From: Dolichospermum compactum NIES-806
Lineage (GTDB): Bacteria > Cyanobacteriota > Cyanobacteriia > Cyanobacteriales > Nostocaceae
Assembly: GCF_002368115.1 (NCBI RefSeq)
Contig: NZ_AP018316.1
Span: forward strand, 3,780,651-3,844,650
Direction: 5' to 3'
DNA length: 64,000 bases
The first letter of the stretch is position 1. Every line of letters starts with the position of its first letter. Positions 35,479 through 45,105 of this stretch are shown in pieces. The notes below the pieces were generated by a model, which had not been told where the DNA came from, did not search any database, and worked only from the letters and a program-made list of their open reading frames with translations. A program made the translations under genes and the position numbers.

Positions 35479-36474
35479 CTAATCACTATTTTGTACAGAT
35501 TCGATGAGCGATCGCACTTCCTGAGTTCCTGCGGACGGTTCAAAAGAAAGAGGAAATTTACCCCTAACTAGCATTCTTAACCCCAAAGGTGCAAGACTGA
35601 GTAAACCTTGCAAATCGCGGAAATAATTACCAACCACTTGAACCCCAAATTGGCGTTCATCAATCCAACCACCTTGTTTAACTAAATCCACCAAAACCTG
35701 ACGGTGACGAATTGCCCGACTGTCATCAGCTTGTTTACGCTCCAGAATTTCCTGTTTAATTTTCGTAATTTGTTCTAATGGGGCAACTTCCATCGGACAA
35801 ACCGCATCACAATAAAGACAACGAGTACAACCCCAAACCCCTTGAGTTCCCGTGCTATAGGTTTCTAATCTTTGTTCTGTATTATTATCGCGGGAATCTG
35901 CCACCATGCGATAGGCTTTAGCCAAAGCATGGGGACCAACAAAATCAGGATTGACCTCCACAGCATTACATTCAGAATAACAAGCTCCACACATAATACA
36001 ATTGCCCGTTTGATCAAGAAGCGATCGCTCTTGTGGCGTTTGCAAGAACTCCCTTTCAGGAACTTGTCTACTTGCTGTACTCACATAAGGGGCAACTTTC
36101 TCCAAATTATGCCAAAAACTATTCATATCTACAACCAAATCTTTAATTACAGGCATATTCCCTAAAGGTGCAACTGTAATTTCTGGAGTAGTTTGAGGCT
36201 GATTTGCAGATGATGATATTTTCTCCAGTCTAGCCAGTTCACTCCCCACATTTTCCTTACAAGCCAAAGCAGAACGCCCATTAATCCGCACAGCACAACT
36301 ACCACAAATTGTATTGCGGCAATTTTTGCGAAATGCTAAAGTTCCATCTTGTTCCCACTTAATCTGATTGAGACAATCCAGGATAGTATTACCTGGTTCT
36401 ACCTCCAAAACATAAGACTTGAAAACAGGGTGAGAATTTTCTTCTTGTCGAGTAATCTTAAAAATAACTTCCAT
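35479..36474 (-). CDS. sdhB: Succinate dehydrogenase/fumarate reductase iron-sulfur subunit
   Basis: 331 residues from the ATG at 36474; an ATG nine codons earlier is less likely. The 2Fe-2S domain shows FRKNCRNTICGSCAVRINGR and ALACKENV. The C-terminal domain has CIMCGACYSECNAVEVNP and CTRCLYCDAVCPMEVAPLEQ for the 4Fe-4S and 3Fe-4S clusters. It relays electrons from the flavoprotein to quinone at the membrane. Compared with E. coli SdhB (about 240 residues) it carries an insert between the domains and a C-terminal extension, as in cyanobacteria. sdhA is not nearby. Confidence 0.95.
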   Translation of the reverse strand: MEVIFKITRQEENSHPVFKSYVLEVEPGNTILDCLNQIKWEQDGTLAFRKNCRNTICGSCAVRINGRSALACKENVGSELARLEKISSSANQPQTTPEITVAPLGNMPVIKDLVVDMNSFWHNLEKVAPYVSTASRQVPEREFLQTPQERSLLDQTGNCIMCGACYSECNAVEVNPDFVGPHALAKAYRMVADSRDNNTEQRLETYSTGTQGVWGCTRCLYCDAVCPMEVAPLEQITKIKQEILERKQADDSRAIRHRQVLVDLVKQGGWIDERQFGVQVVGNYFRDLQGLLSLAPLGLRMLVRGKFPLSFEPSAGTQEVRSLIESVQNSD

Positions 36475-37755
36475 TATGATCAATCCAAATCTTGGGTTCA
36501 AATCTTCTCTCTTACCTTACCTACCTCAAAAATCATGAAACTAGGGAAGGATGAAGTATGAAGCGTAAAGTATAAAAATAGATTTTCTCCTACGCTTGAG
36601 TTGACAGCAGCCTTCACCATTAATCCTTTACACTTAATAGTTCTTTCGTCAAGCCCCAGTTATAAAAATTCTACATCCTTAAATATATATAAGTGTTAAA
36701 GCAAGTGAACACCTAAGAAGAGTGGCTATCAAATATCCCATAGATATGGTAAATTTATTCTTCCCCTAGACAGACGTAGATAATCTGATTCCTGCGGAGT
36801 GCTTCGCTATCACAGCTTTGAATCTCATAATGATTAACAACAGGGATTTTTCACCCCACTTTTTGTTTATAGTCTCAGATAGCTCCTGTAGTGAAGCTAT
36901 AGAAACTCTAGAATTTAACTGACTCACTCACACAAAGCACGTCTAAATTAGATTAACTTTTATAAAAGTCCTGGCATCACCCTCACGACAGTATCAAGCT
37001 TGAGGAAAATCTCTACTGTATTTTAGCTACTCAACTCCAGGGATCTAGATCAAAATTTAGTTGTAATATGAATTTTAAATTCAAAAAATATTTTGCTATT
37101 ATTATTTCATGCTAGTATTTAATAGAAAATTACGAACTAACAAAATCAGGAACAATAACCGCATAAGCACGGCTAATACTTCTTTGGTTTCTTCGTAATG
37201 TAGAGACTAGAAAATTCATGTCTCTACTGGCAAAATAAAAGGGTGTATGTCCGTCAGACTACATACAAATCCTATGCTGTCTTTAGTCCTGTAACTCAAA
37301 GGCAAGAGAGATCAGCAGTGAATGTGAAAAACCTGTAATTTATTGGCTCTACGCGGCAGTTCCTCTAATTGGGGAAACCTCAAGACCGGACTGCTTTATC
37401 TTTTTTGGAGTAGAACTAACCTGACTTGTAAAGGTGGCTTGAAGTTACACCGTTACAACAGTGACCAAAGAGAAAATAATTTAATTTCCGATGGCCAATG
37501 ATGGTTAAAAACGCCGTAAAATTACTGAAATAAATGTCTGTGGCAACTATGACTTATCAACCTATTATGGACAACTATAATAGAGTCTTCTGTTGCTGCT
37601 ATATCAGCAGGAACTCACCCATCACCCTCATGTTTTGTTGATTTCTGAAGTCCAGTTGCGCTGATTGCTCAATACTAGACACACAAGAAAATTCTGAAAT
37701 GCCTAAGTCCATGTTACGCTATCAATTTGAAGAGATTAAGGAAAATTAGAGCATA
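36475..37755. other. 1.28-kb intergenic region upstream of cyAbrB
   Basis: No credible gene on either strand. It contains short GATGAAGTAT-type repeats (about 36548-36575), a hairpin GTATGT...ACATAC (about 37245-37266), and the terminator-like structure listed separately. Such a long space ahead of a global regulator suggests a long leader or one or more small RNAs, but no known RNA family was recognised. Confidence 0.4.
37355..37406 (+). terminator. Terminator-like hairpin with U-tract; possible sRNA end
   Basis: GGCAGTTCC pairs with GGACTGCT (one bulge), enclosing a second stem TTCC...GGAA, and is followed by TTTATCTTTTTT. No upstream gene within 700 bp needs a terminator on this strand, so it may end a small RNA or attenuate the leader of the cyAbrB gene 350 bp downstream. 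Confidence 0.4.
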
Positions 37756-38178
37756 ATGACTGAAACTGCAACTGCCCCATTAACTGGAAAAACTTTGCTG
37801 GCGAAAGTTAAAGAACTTTCTACTTTGCCACGTCGGGAAAGAGCAAAGCAATGTGGTTATTACACCGTTACTAAAAATAGCCAAGTTCGGGTTAATTTAA
37901 CAGACTTTTATGATGCTTTATTGTCAGCTAGAGGTATTCCCCTCAGCCCAGAAGCACCAAAAGATGGACGTGGACGCGAACCGACATACCGGGTCAGTGT
38001 TCATCAAAATGGTCAAATTGTGATTGGTGCAACCTACACCAAAGCGATGAACCTAAAGCCCGGTGACGAATTTGAAATTAGACTCGGTTACAAACATATT
38101 CACTTGATTCAGCTTGGTGAAAGTGATAAACAATTAATCCAGTCTGATGATGCTGATGAATCAGACGCAGAAGAATAA
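37756..38178 (+). CDS. cyAbrB-type transcription regulator
   Basis: 140 residues. It has the cyanobacterial AbrB pattern LTGKTLLAKVKELSTLPRRE, AKQCGYYTVTKNSQVRVNL, FYDALLSARGIPLSP and, at the C-terminus, the AbrB-like fold VSVHQNGQIVIGATYTKAMN with LKPGDEFEIRLGYKHIHLI. An acidic tail follows. These small DNA-binding proteins (CalA/CalB) control carbon-nitrogen balance, hydrogenase and toxin-antitoxin genes. Whether this is CalA or CalB cannot be settled here, so no symbol is given. Confidence 0.95.
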   Translation: MTETATAPLTGKTLLAKVKELSTLPRRERAKQCGYYTVTKNSQVRVNLTDFYDALLSARGIPLSPEAPKDGRGREPTYRVSVHQNGQIVIGATYTKAMNLKPGDEFEIRLGYKHIHLIQLGESDKQLIQSDDADESDAEE

Positions 38179-38375
38179 ATTTTTTCACCTATCAGGGATA
38201 AGTTTAAGGTAAATTCTGATGAATTTATCCCCAAAGCTACCGCTAATTAGTAGCTGTAGTTAAATAATTGCAGTGGGATAAGACATAAAAAACGTTTTGA
38301 CCTCTTCCATGAGTCACAAATTCTAGTAGAGTCTTGATTATTCATCAAGAAATCTGTTGTTGCAGGAAGTTAGTC

Positions 38376-39233
38376 ATGTTTTTTATGTCTATTCCACTGT
38401 TATTTTTACAGTCATCAGTCCCTACTCTGCTGGAGTTTCTCAAAGATACGCCAGTATTTTTGGTTGTGGCTTTTTTTATTGTTTGGATAGGTTGCTGGTT
38501 GCCATTAGTAGCAATTTTAGCCATTACCTTGAATTGGCAAATACACAAATCTTTACAACCAGAGCAAAAAATTCCTTTATTAGTATCTCTCTATTTATTA
38601 GTGCCGCTAATTCTCTGGGGATTTCAAGGGTTGAAATTGGGTTCTTTCCCTGATTATGGATTAGTGGGGAAAGTTTCTATTTTTGGTTCTTTATTACTGG
38701 GTTTTAGCTTGGGTATTTTTAGTCTAGCTATAGTATTTTTTGGGCAAATTTGTGCCGGTTGGTGCTATTTAGAAAAATCTCAGATCAAGTTAATCCCATC
38801 TAATTTATTGACAATTTCCCTAGTGGCTTTGTTTGTGGGGGGAATAGAAGAACTTGTATTTCGGGGCTTTTTATTCACTCAGTTACAACAAAATTATGCA
38901 ATTTGGTTAGCTGCAATTATTTCTAGCTTGGTTTTTGCTGTCTTACATTTGGTATGGGAACAAAAAGAAACTCTTCCTCAACTGCCTGGATTATGGCTAA
39001 TGGGTATGGTCTTAGTATTAGCCAGATTAGCTGATGGTAATAGTTTAGGGATTGCTTGGGGACTTCATGCTGGTTGGGTATGGGCGATCGCTACTATAGA
39101 TACAGCAGGATTAATTACCTACACAGATCAAGTTCCTACATGGGTGACAGGTATCAATAAAAAACCCCTCGCGGGGTTAACAGGAATTATCTGTGTTTTG
39201 GCGACGGGAGGTGTGCTTTTATGGATCTCGTAA
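38376..39233 (+). CDS. CPBP-family intramembrane metalloprotease
   Basis: 285 residues from the ATG at 38376 behind CAGGAAG; the upstream in-frame start at 38334 is rejected. About eight hydrophobic segments. CPBP motifs: GGIEELVFRGFLF (E158, E159, R163), FAVLHLVW (H191) and GIAWGLHAGWVWA, which form the buried metal site. Relatives cleave membrane proteins or prenylated CAAX peptides. The substrate is unknown. The gene stands alone. Confidence 0.9.
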   Translation: MFFMSIPLLFLQSSVPTLLEFLKDTPVFLVVAFFIVWIGCWLPLVAILAITLNWQIHKSLQPEQKIPLLVSLYLLVPLILWGFQGLKLGSFPDYGLVGKVSIFGSLLLGFSLGIFSLAIVFFGQICAGWCYLEKSQIKLIPSNLLTISLVALFVGGIEELVFRGFLFTQLQQNYAIWLAAIISSLVFAVLHLVWEQKETLPQLPGLWLMGMVLVLARLADGNSLGIAWGLHAGWVWAIATIDTAGLITYTDQVPTWVTGINKKPLAGLTGIICVLATGGVLLWIS

Positions 39234-39289
39234 TTACTAGATAATATTTTTCTCACGCAGAGGTGTAGAGAGGAGGAAGGGAAGAGAAA

Positions 39290-39673
39290 TTACTTTGTTT
39301 TGGTTAAGAATTGCCGTAAGCTGGCTAAACTCAGAGTTTGACCTAAGTTTAGGGGTAACATGGATATGCCTTCTAGGCGGGATTGTACCCAGCCTTCTCC
39401 CCAGTACCATTCGTGAAAGCCGTCAATGCCTCCACTGAGTATTAAGCGCAAACAATTGGGTTTTACTACGTCTACTTGGTGATGAATGGAGACGGGTCCT
39501 GTCCAGGTGGTGAACTCAAATCCTGGGGGTAATTCTGTGGGCATTTCCGGGGGAAAACTTTGCCCCAATAGCCATTTTTTTAGTTCGGCAGGATGCAAAA
39601 TACTGTCATGAATGGCATCGGCTGATGCTGTAACTTCGATACGAATTTGGCTTTGTTGAAATGTACCTAGCAT
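39290..39673 (-). CDS. SRPBCC-like small protein
   Basis: 127 residues from the ATG at 39673; the longer frame upstream encodes TNYQLPI repeats from DNA tandem repeats and was rejected. It reads IRIEVTASADAIHDSILHPA, ELKKWLLGQSFPPEMP and IDGFHEWYWGEGWVQSRLEG, with the helix-grip pattern of START/SRPBCC ligand-binding proteins. Ligand unknown. It is divergent from hslO. Confidence 0.7.
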   Translation of the reverse strand: MLGTFQQSQIRIEVTASADAIHDSILHPAELKKWLLGQSFPPEMPTELPPGFEFTTWTGPVSIHHQVDVVKPNCLRLILSGGIDGFHEWYWGEGWVQSRLEGISMLPLNLGQTLSLASLRQFLTKTK

Positions 39674-39812
39674 GGTAATTGGTGATTGGTAATTGGTAAT
39701 TGGTAATTGGTAATTGGTCAGTTGCAAAAGAATATTTCCCTTCCTTGCACCTCCTGACTCCTGACTCCGAACTCCGAACTCCGAACTCCTGACTCCTGAC
39801 TCCTGACTCGAA
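39674..39812. repeat. Tandem heptanucleotide repeats
   Basis: GGTAATT units (about 39677-39718) are followed by CTCCTGA/CTCCGAA units (about 39750-39808). They occupy most of the space between the divergent SRPBCC-like and hslO genes. Confidence 0.85.
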
Positions 39813-39860
39813 ACAACCTAAAATAAAAAAGTCATCTTGTAAAGAATTGTAAGGTTTTTC

Positions 39861-40766
39861 ATGGCAGATCAATTAATTCGTGCGACTGCGGCGGATGGTG
39901 GGATTAAAGCTGTGGGTGTGATTACCACTCGGTTAACAGAAGAAGCTCGACAACGCCATAAACTATCTTATGTGGCAACAGCAGCATTGGGAAGAACTAT
40001 GGCTGCTGGTTTGTTGATGGCTGCCAGTATGAAACGGTCAGGTTCTAGGGTGAATGTTCGAGTTAAGGGCGATGGTCCTTTAGGTGGTGTATTGGCAGAT
40101 GCAGGATTAGATGGTACAGTTAGGGGTTATGTCGGTAATCCGTCTGTGGAGTTGCCACCTAATCATAAGGGTAAACTAGATGTTGGTGCGGCAGTAGGTA
40201 CAGGCTTTCTATATGTAGTCCGCGATCTCGGTCATGGTTATCCTTACTCTAGTACAGTAGAACTGGTTTCGGGGGAAATAGGTGATGATGTTGCTCACTA
40301 CTTGGCAAGTTCCGAACAAACTCCTTCGGCTTTAGTTTTGGGTGTATTTGTGGGAGAACAGGGCGTAACGGCAGCGGGAGGAATATTGATCCAGGTGTTA
40401 CCCAAAGCTGCTAGGGATGAGGAGCTAGTGGCTACATTAGAATCGCGGATTGGGGCTTTATCTGGGTTTACTCCATTACTGCAAGCAGGTAAAACACTGA
40501 CAGAAATTTTTAACGATTTGTTAGGAGATATGGGATTGAACATATTTCCTGAAAGTCAGATGTTACGCTTTCATTGTGGCTGCTCTTTTGACCGGGTGCT
40601 AGGGGCACTGAAAATATTGGGAGAAGCAGAACTACAAGACATGATTGTGAAAGATGATGGTGCAGAAGCTACTTGTGACTTTTGCGGTAATATCTATCAA
40701 GCAAGTAGTGATGATTTAACTCAGTTAATTGGAGATATACAAAGAGAATCTTTAATTTCTGATTAA
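39861..40766 (+). CDS. hslO: Hsp33 redox-regulated chaperone
   Basis: 301 residues. The N-terminal core has ADQLIRATAADGGIKAVGVI, ALGRTMAAGLLMAA and GYVGNPSVELPPN. The C-terminal redox switch has CGCSFDRVL and ATCDFCGNIYQ (CxC and CxxC), the four zinc-binding Cys. Oxidation releases Zn and turns the protein into a holdase that protects other proteins in the cytoplasm under oxidative stress. The gene stands alone. Confidence 0.97.
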   Translation: MADQLIRATAADGGIKAVGVITTRLTEEARQRHKLSYVATAALGRTMAAGLLMAASMKRSGSRVNVRVKGDGPLGGVLADAGLDGTVRGYVGNPSVELPPNHKGKLDVGAAVGTGFLYVVRDLGHGYPYSSTVELVSGEIGDDVAHYLASSEQTPSALVLGVFVGEQGVTAAGGILIQVLPKAARDEELVATLESRIGALSGFTPLLQAGKTLTEIFNDLLGDMGLNIFPESQMLRFHCGCSFDRVLGALKILGEAELQDMIVKDDGAEATCDFCGNIYQASSDDLTQLIGDIQRESLISD

Positions 40767-40930
40767 TGTCACCAGTCATACTCAAACCAAAAAACAGTAA
40801 TGTTATGGGTGGCAGTGGTGAATGCTAAGGACGGATTTTTCTAGATGGGAAAGTGAGGATAGCAAACATAAAATTATCTATATTGATCTATCTACTTTCA
40901 TATCGCTATTCAATTAGTGTGGTGTGAGCA

Positions 40931-43006
40931 ATGACAGAGCGGGATATTCCAGATAATTGGTCTTCAGACCAAGCAGGAGAACCAATTGGGGTTCAGCCTA
41001 ACTACATACAAAATAATCAAACTGCTGATACCGCTGCTATTGGTTCTCATTCTCAGTCCATGAAGCAAAGAAAAAAGCAAGATGGCGATGGTTTGGCTAT
41101 AAATGATAATTCAGAACCTACTTTTAATCTCAATGTTTTAATTGAGAAAATGCCGCGCTGGACTAAAAATTGGGTAGTTTGGGCAGCAGTATTAACTTTA
41201 ATTCCTGGAAGCATGGGTTTTCTAGCTTTATCCATGCTGTTTAAGTTACCTACTGCTCCTAATTGTCCACAAATTTTTTGGCCTTTGGCTAGTGCGTCAG
41301 TAAGGCTACACTGCGCTCAGTTGGCGGCTTCTAAGCAAACTATTAATGATTTGCTCCAAGCAATTACTCTGGTTAAGCAATTACCGGACAATCATCCTTT
41401 GCGGGGCGAAATTAATCGTCTTTTGGAGGAATGGTCACAGGATGTTCTCAGGTTGGCGGATGAGAGTTTCCAAGCGGGGAATTTGGAGGAAGCGATCGCT
41501 ACAGCCCGAAAAATTCCTACTGACGTGAAGGTTAGTGAACTAGTAGAAGAGCAAATTCAAAAGTGGCAGACGATTTGGTCAAAGGCGGAAGGAATTTACC
41601 AAGAAGCGGAAAAAGAATTGCGCCAACGACATTGGCAATCAGCTTTTATGCTCACGGCTAGATTGCTACGGGTCAATAATAAATATTGGGCAAGCACTAA
41701 ATATGATCAATTAAATAACATTATTGTTACGGCAAGAGAAGATGGGGATAAACTTTACAAAGCAGAAAATTTAGCAAATAATCGCAATTTAGACAGTTTG
41801 CTTAAAGCTATTAAACTGGCTGAGACTATTAAACCAGATAGTTATCTGTATCAAAAAGCCCAAGAGTTAATATCTGGGTTTGCTAGAAAAATGCTCAAAT
41901 TAGCACAAGCGAGAATGAAGGAGCGAAATGCTGATCAAGCATTGGAAATTGCCCGACAAATTCCATCTATTCCTGAATTGCAAGCTGAAGTTGATGATTT
42001 TATGGTTTTGGGTGAAGCCCAAAGAAGTGCTTTTATTGGGACTACGGCTGGGTTAGAAACGGCTATTTCTCAAGCTCAACAAATAGATGCTTCTAGGGAT
42101 ATTTATAATGAGGCGCAACAATTAATTGCCCGTTGGCAATTAGAAATTCAAGATGTTTCTCGGTTAGAAAAAGCTCGGAATCTCGCTAGTCAAGGAACTG
42201 TTAATGATTTAACAGCAGCGATTTCGGAAGTACAATTAATTCCTGGGAATAATCCCCGGGCTACAGAAGCCCGTCAAGAAATTGGCCGTTGGCGTGGCCA
42301 GGTGGAGTCTATTGAAGATAGACCATATTTAGATCGGGCGGAACAAATAGCTATTAACGAGGATGTTATCTCATTACAAACAGCGATCGCTGAACTTAAT
42401 CAAATTCGCTCTGGACGAGCATTATATCCAGAAGCCAGAAAAAAGATTAGGCTATGGACAGGCAAAATTGAGCGCATTCAAGATCAACCGTACTTAGATC
42501 AAGCCAAAGCATTAGCCGACAGTGGTAATTTGACAATGGCTATTAGTGAAGCTCAAAAAATCGCCTCTTCAGGACGCGCTTTATCTGGTGAAGCTCAATC
42601 CTCCATAGATACTTGGCAAGACCAAATTCGCGCCAAAGAAAGTTGGCAAAAAGCCAAGCAAGTTGCAGTTACCGGCACACCAGAAGCCTTAGTTCAAGCT
42701 ATTCAGTTGGCAAATCGGGTATCTAGTCGTAACACTTTGCGTTTAGATGTGAATATTGCCATTGACCAATGGAGTCAAGAATTGTTGCAAATGGCACGTT
42801 CTCAAAGTGAGGTTGATGTTGCCAAAGCCATTGATACAGCTAATTTAATTCCTCGTGGTAGTGGTGCTTATACTGATGCTCAAGAACAAATTAGAACTTG
42901 GCGACAGTTTATGATTCCTAAATCAGCACCCAGTCCGTCTGTGGAATCTATCCCGGAGGAAACACCAGCAGTTCAAGAAAATCAGCCTTTAGCAAGCCCT
43001 AATTAA
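40931..43006 (+). CDS. Large membrane-anchored helical-repeat protein
   Basis: 691 residues. A polar N-terminus of about 75 residues is followed by one membrane helix (about 80-100) and then a long helical repeat region. Units of about 65-70 residues repeat a pattern such as LEEAIATARKIP, LETAISQAQQID, LTAAISEVQLIPGNNPRATE, LQTAIAELNQIRSGRALYPE and LTMAISEAQKIASSGRALSG, each ending in a W-containing helix (IGRWRGQVESI, IRLWTGKIERI). This resembles TPR-like solenoids. No enzymatic motif is seen. Its C-terminal 25 residues are Pro/Glu-rich. Confidence 0.8.
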   Translation: MTERDIPDNWSSDQAGEPIGVQPNYIQNNQTADTAAIGSHSQSMKQRKKQDGDGLAINDNSEPTFNLNVLIEKMPRWTKNWVVWAAVLTLIPGSMGFLALSMLFKLPTAPNCPQIFWPLASASVRLHCAQLAASKQTINDLLQAITLVKQLPDNHPLRGEINRLLEEWSQDVLRLADESFQAGNLEEAIATARKIPTDVKVSELVEEQIQKWQTIWSKAEGIYQEAEKELRQRHWQSAFMLTARLLRVNNKYWASTKYDQLNNIIVTAREDGDKLYKAENLANNRNLDSLLKAIKLAETIKPDSYLYQKAQELISGFARKMLKLAQARMKERNADQALEIARQIPSIPELQAEVDDFMVLGEAQRSAFIGTTAGLETAISQAQQIDASRDIYNEAQQLIARWQLEIQDVSRLEKARNLASQGTVNDLTAAISEVQLIPGNNPRATEARQEIGRWRGQVESIEDRPYLDRAEQIAINEDVISLQTAIAELNQIRSGRALYPEARKKIRLWTGKIERIQDQPYLDQAKALADSGNLTMAISEAQKIASSGRALSGEAQSSIDTWQDQIRAKESWQKAKQVAVTGTPEALVQAIQLANRVSSRNTLRLDVNIAIDQWSQELLQMARSQSEVDVAKAIDTANLIPRGSGAYTDAQEQIRTWRQFMIPKSAPSPSVESIPEETPAVQENQPLASPN

Positions 43007-43029
43007 TTGATAATTTTGCTAATTTTAAG

Positions 43030-43105
43030 TATGAATTAGTCTCACGCCAAGGCGCAAAGGCGCAAAGTGAGGAATCCTTGGTTTTTCAATTTCATACTTA
43101 AATTT
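43030..43105. repeat. Short inverted repeat related to the 135-bp element
   Basis: AAGTATGAATTAGTCTCACG at the left and TTTCATACTT at the right frame CAAGGCGCAAAGGCGCAAAG. The inside resembles the CTCACGCAAAGGCGCAAAG part of the element at 43798. It lies between convergent genes. Confidence 0.6.
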
Positions 43106-43117
43106 AGCAAATCCTCA

Positions 43118-43753
43118 CTATTCTGAGGCTTTTAATTTAACCCAATTGCGAAAAGTGCGAGTTACAGCAATTTGGCCAATCTTTTTGCTTTCTTCGATAA
43201 ATCTGGGGATTTCTTTAATTGGTATTGCCGCAAATGTGTGGCTAGTTTGAGTTTCTGAATATTGCCCGTTTGCAAGGATGTAGACTCTTAATGTAGTTCC
43301 GTTATAAAGCCAAAATTCGGGAATTCCCATTGCGGCGTAAAGTTTAAATTTGTCTATTTTTGGTCGAGAATATTCTACTTCTAATACTAAGTCTGGAGGT
43401 GGATCAAATGCTAAGTCAATATTCTCTTTTTCTCTAACTAATAACTCATTTTGGATGTAATAACTGCTATCAGGTTCTGCACCATATTCTAAATCATCCC
43501 TAGTTAATGTGAGTGAACCAACTCGATTAACTTCTAATCCCAATTCTTCACACAATACCCCAACAAAAACCTCAATCAAACGGTTGGAGCTTTCGTGAGG
43601 TTTGAGTGGTGTCATAACTTCTATATTTCCCTGATGATAAGAAATTTTATTGGCGCGTTCTGAACCCATCTCAGCCAACATGGTTTTGAATGTTTGCCAG
43701 GTGATGTTTTCTAGTAAAACTCTGGTTTCTGCGGGCGTTGCTGTTGTAACCAT
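43118..43753 (-). CDS. Uma2 (DUF820) family nuclease-like protein
   Basis: 211 residues. The Uma2 pattern is present: ITWQTFKTMLAEMG, YHQGNIEVMTPLKPHESSNR, YGAEPDSSYYI (acidic residue of the PD-(D/E)xK fold), PPPDLVLEVEYSRPKIDKFK (E-x-K-like motif) and YAAMGIPEFWLYNG. These proteins are very numerous in cyanobacteria, often near mobile DNA; substrate and role are unknown. The stretch between it and proC holds the inverted-repeat element copy B. Confidence 0.9.
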   Translation of the reverse strand: MVTTATPAETRVLLENITWQTFKTMLAEMGSERANKISYHQGNIEVMTPLKPHESSNRLIEVFVGVLCEELGLEVNRVGSLTLTRDDLEYGAEPDSSYYIQNELLVREKENIDLAFDPPPDLVLEVEYSRPKIDKFKLYAAMGIPEFWLYNGTTLRVYILANGQYSETQTSHTFAAIPIKEIPRFIEESKKIGQIAVTRTFRNWVKLKASE

Positions 43754-43797
43754 AGTTTATTTTTCTTCCGGGTAATATATTTAAAGATAACAAAATT

Positions 43798-43932
43798 GGC
43801 GTTGCTGATTAAGGGTATGAATTTTAGTCTCACGCAAAGGCGCAAAGACGCACTGAGGTTTGAGTTTTAAAGATTCAATTTGGGAATTTCATACCTCAAT
43901 ATGGCTTCGCCACGCAGGCTATCAGCAACGCC
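43798..43932 (-). mobile_element. 135-bp MITE-like element, copy B
   Basis: Inverted relative to copy A at 18417-18550 and about equally long. It begins GGCGTTGCTGATTAAGGG and ends ATCAGCAACGCC. The ends are 12-bp inverted repeats. The interior matches copy A almost throughout (for example GGTATGAATTTTAGTCTC and CAATTTGGGAATTTCATACC). Confidence 0.85.
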
Positions 43933-44029
43933 ACAAAATTTAATTCTCTGCGTTCTCTGCGCTTCTGCGTGAGAAAAAAATTCTACCCTTGAGCTTGAAT
44001 TGTTCCCTATTCCCTATTCTGACTACTAA

Positions 44030-44851
44030 TCACCCCTTCCCTAATTCCTGAGCGCGTTCTTTCGAGGCTTTAACCGCTTCGATGACGGCGGAACGAAAAC
44101 CGGCTTTTTCTAAGGCTCTGACACCAGCAATGGTTGTACCACCGGGACTGGTAACTTGATCTTTAAGTTCGGCGGGGTGGATTTTGGTTTCTTGCACCAG
44201 TGTGGCTGTTCCTAAGACTGTTTGTACAGCTAGTTGTTTAGCGATCGCTCTTGGTAAACCCACAGCCACACCCCCATCAGCTAAAGCTTCAATCATCAAT
44301 GCCACATAAGCCGGTCCACTACCAGATAATCCTGTCACCGCATCCATCAGGCTTTCCGGTACTTCTACAACTTCCCCCACAGCGGTAAAAATCTGCTGTG
44401 CTGTTTGTTGGTGATGAGGATGAGTATAAGCCCCTAAAGAAATTGCCGTTATCCCTGCACCCACTGTGGCTGGGGTATTCGGCATAGCGCGAATTATGGG
44501 AACTTGAGGAAAAGCTGCTTCTAATTGTTTTAATGTCACCCCCGCCAGGATAGAAATAATCAAGGGTGAATGTTCTGTGGGCAGGATATCTGCTAATTCT
44601 TGAGCCACAGCACTAAATATCTGGGGTTTGATTGCCAACATCACCGCTGTTTTTGCTGCCCCTAACACTAGGCTATTGTCCGTTGTTACCACCACCCCAT
44701 ATTTCTGTTCTAAATAGCTGCGGCGTTCAGCTTGGGGTTCACTGACGATGATTTCTGAGCCTTGATAAATACCACTTGCAATAAGGCGGGATAATAGAGC
44801 TTCTCCCATCACCCCGCCGCCAATTAAGCCAAATTTTATATTCATTTTCAT
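44030..44851 (-). CDS. proC: Pyrroline-5-carboxylate reductase
   Basis: 273 residues. The NAD(P)-binding start is FGLIGGGVMGEALLSRLI, followed by VMLAIKPQIF, IISILAGVTLKQLE, IIRAMPNTPATVGAGITAIS, GLSGSGPAYVALMIEALADG and DQVTSPGGTTIAGVRALEKA. It reduces pyrroline-5-carboxylate to proline in the cytoplasm. An ATG two codons in (44845) is an alternative start. It is the last gene of the pipX-pipY-sepF-proC block, 254 bp after sepF. Confidence 0.98.
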   Translation of the reverse strand: MKMNIKFGLIGGGVMGEALLSRLIASGIYQGSEIIVSEPQAERRSYLEQKYGVVVTTDNSLVLGAAKTAVMLAIKPQIFSAVAQELADILPTEHSPLIISILAGVTLKQLEAAFPQVPIIRAMPNTPATVGAGITAISLGAYTHPHHQQTAQQIFTAVGEVVEVPESLMDAVTGLSGSGPAYVALMIEALADGGVAVGLPRAIAKQLAVQTVLGTATLVQETKIHPAELKDQVTSPGGTTIAGVRALEKAGFRSAVIEAVKASKERAQELGKG

Positions 44852-44874
44852 TAGTCACTAGTTAGTGGTCACGC

Positions 44875-45030
44875 GATTTTGGATTTACGATTTTGGATTT
44901 TGGATTGACTCTACCCTAAAGTGTAGAAGCTCGAAAATTTGGTATTTGCCATTTTTCCCTCAGTAGGGGACATGGACTCATACCAAATTTTTTTCATCTA
45001 AAATCTAAAATCTAAAATCTAAAATTCCCG
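44875..45030. repeat. Tandem repeats between proC and sepF
   Basis: ATTTTGG/ATTTACG units (about 44877-44908) and four TCTAAAA units (about 44998-45024) flank the inverted pair AATTTGGTAT...ATACCAAATT (44936 and 44978). Confidence 0.75.
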
Positions 45031-45105
45031 GTCAATTATTAATAGTTAATCATCCTTCTTAATTAATTAGGGACTTAAAACTATCAACTAATGACTAATT
45101 TACCC

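Noticed and set aside
37240..37410. tmRNA, 6S RNA or RNase P RNA
   Set aside because: No diagnostic sequences of these RNAs could be found; only a generic hairpin with a U-tract is supported.
43798..43932. Short RNA gene between the Uma2 and proC genes
   Set aside because: The same sequence recurs inverted at 18417-18550 with terminal inverted repeats, so a mobile element explains it better.
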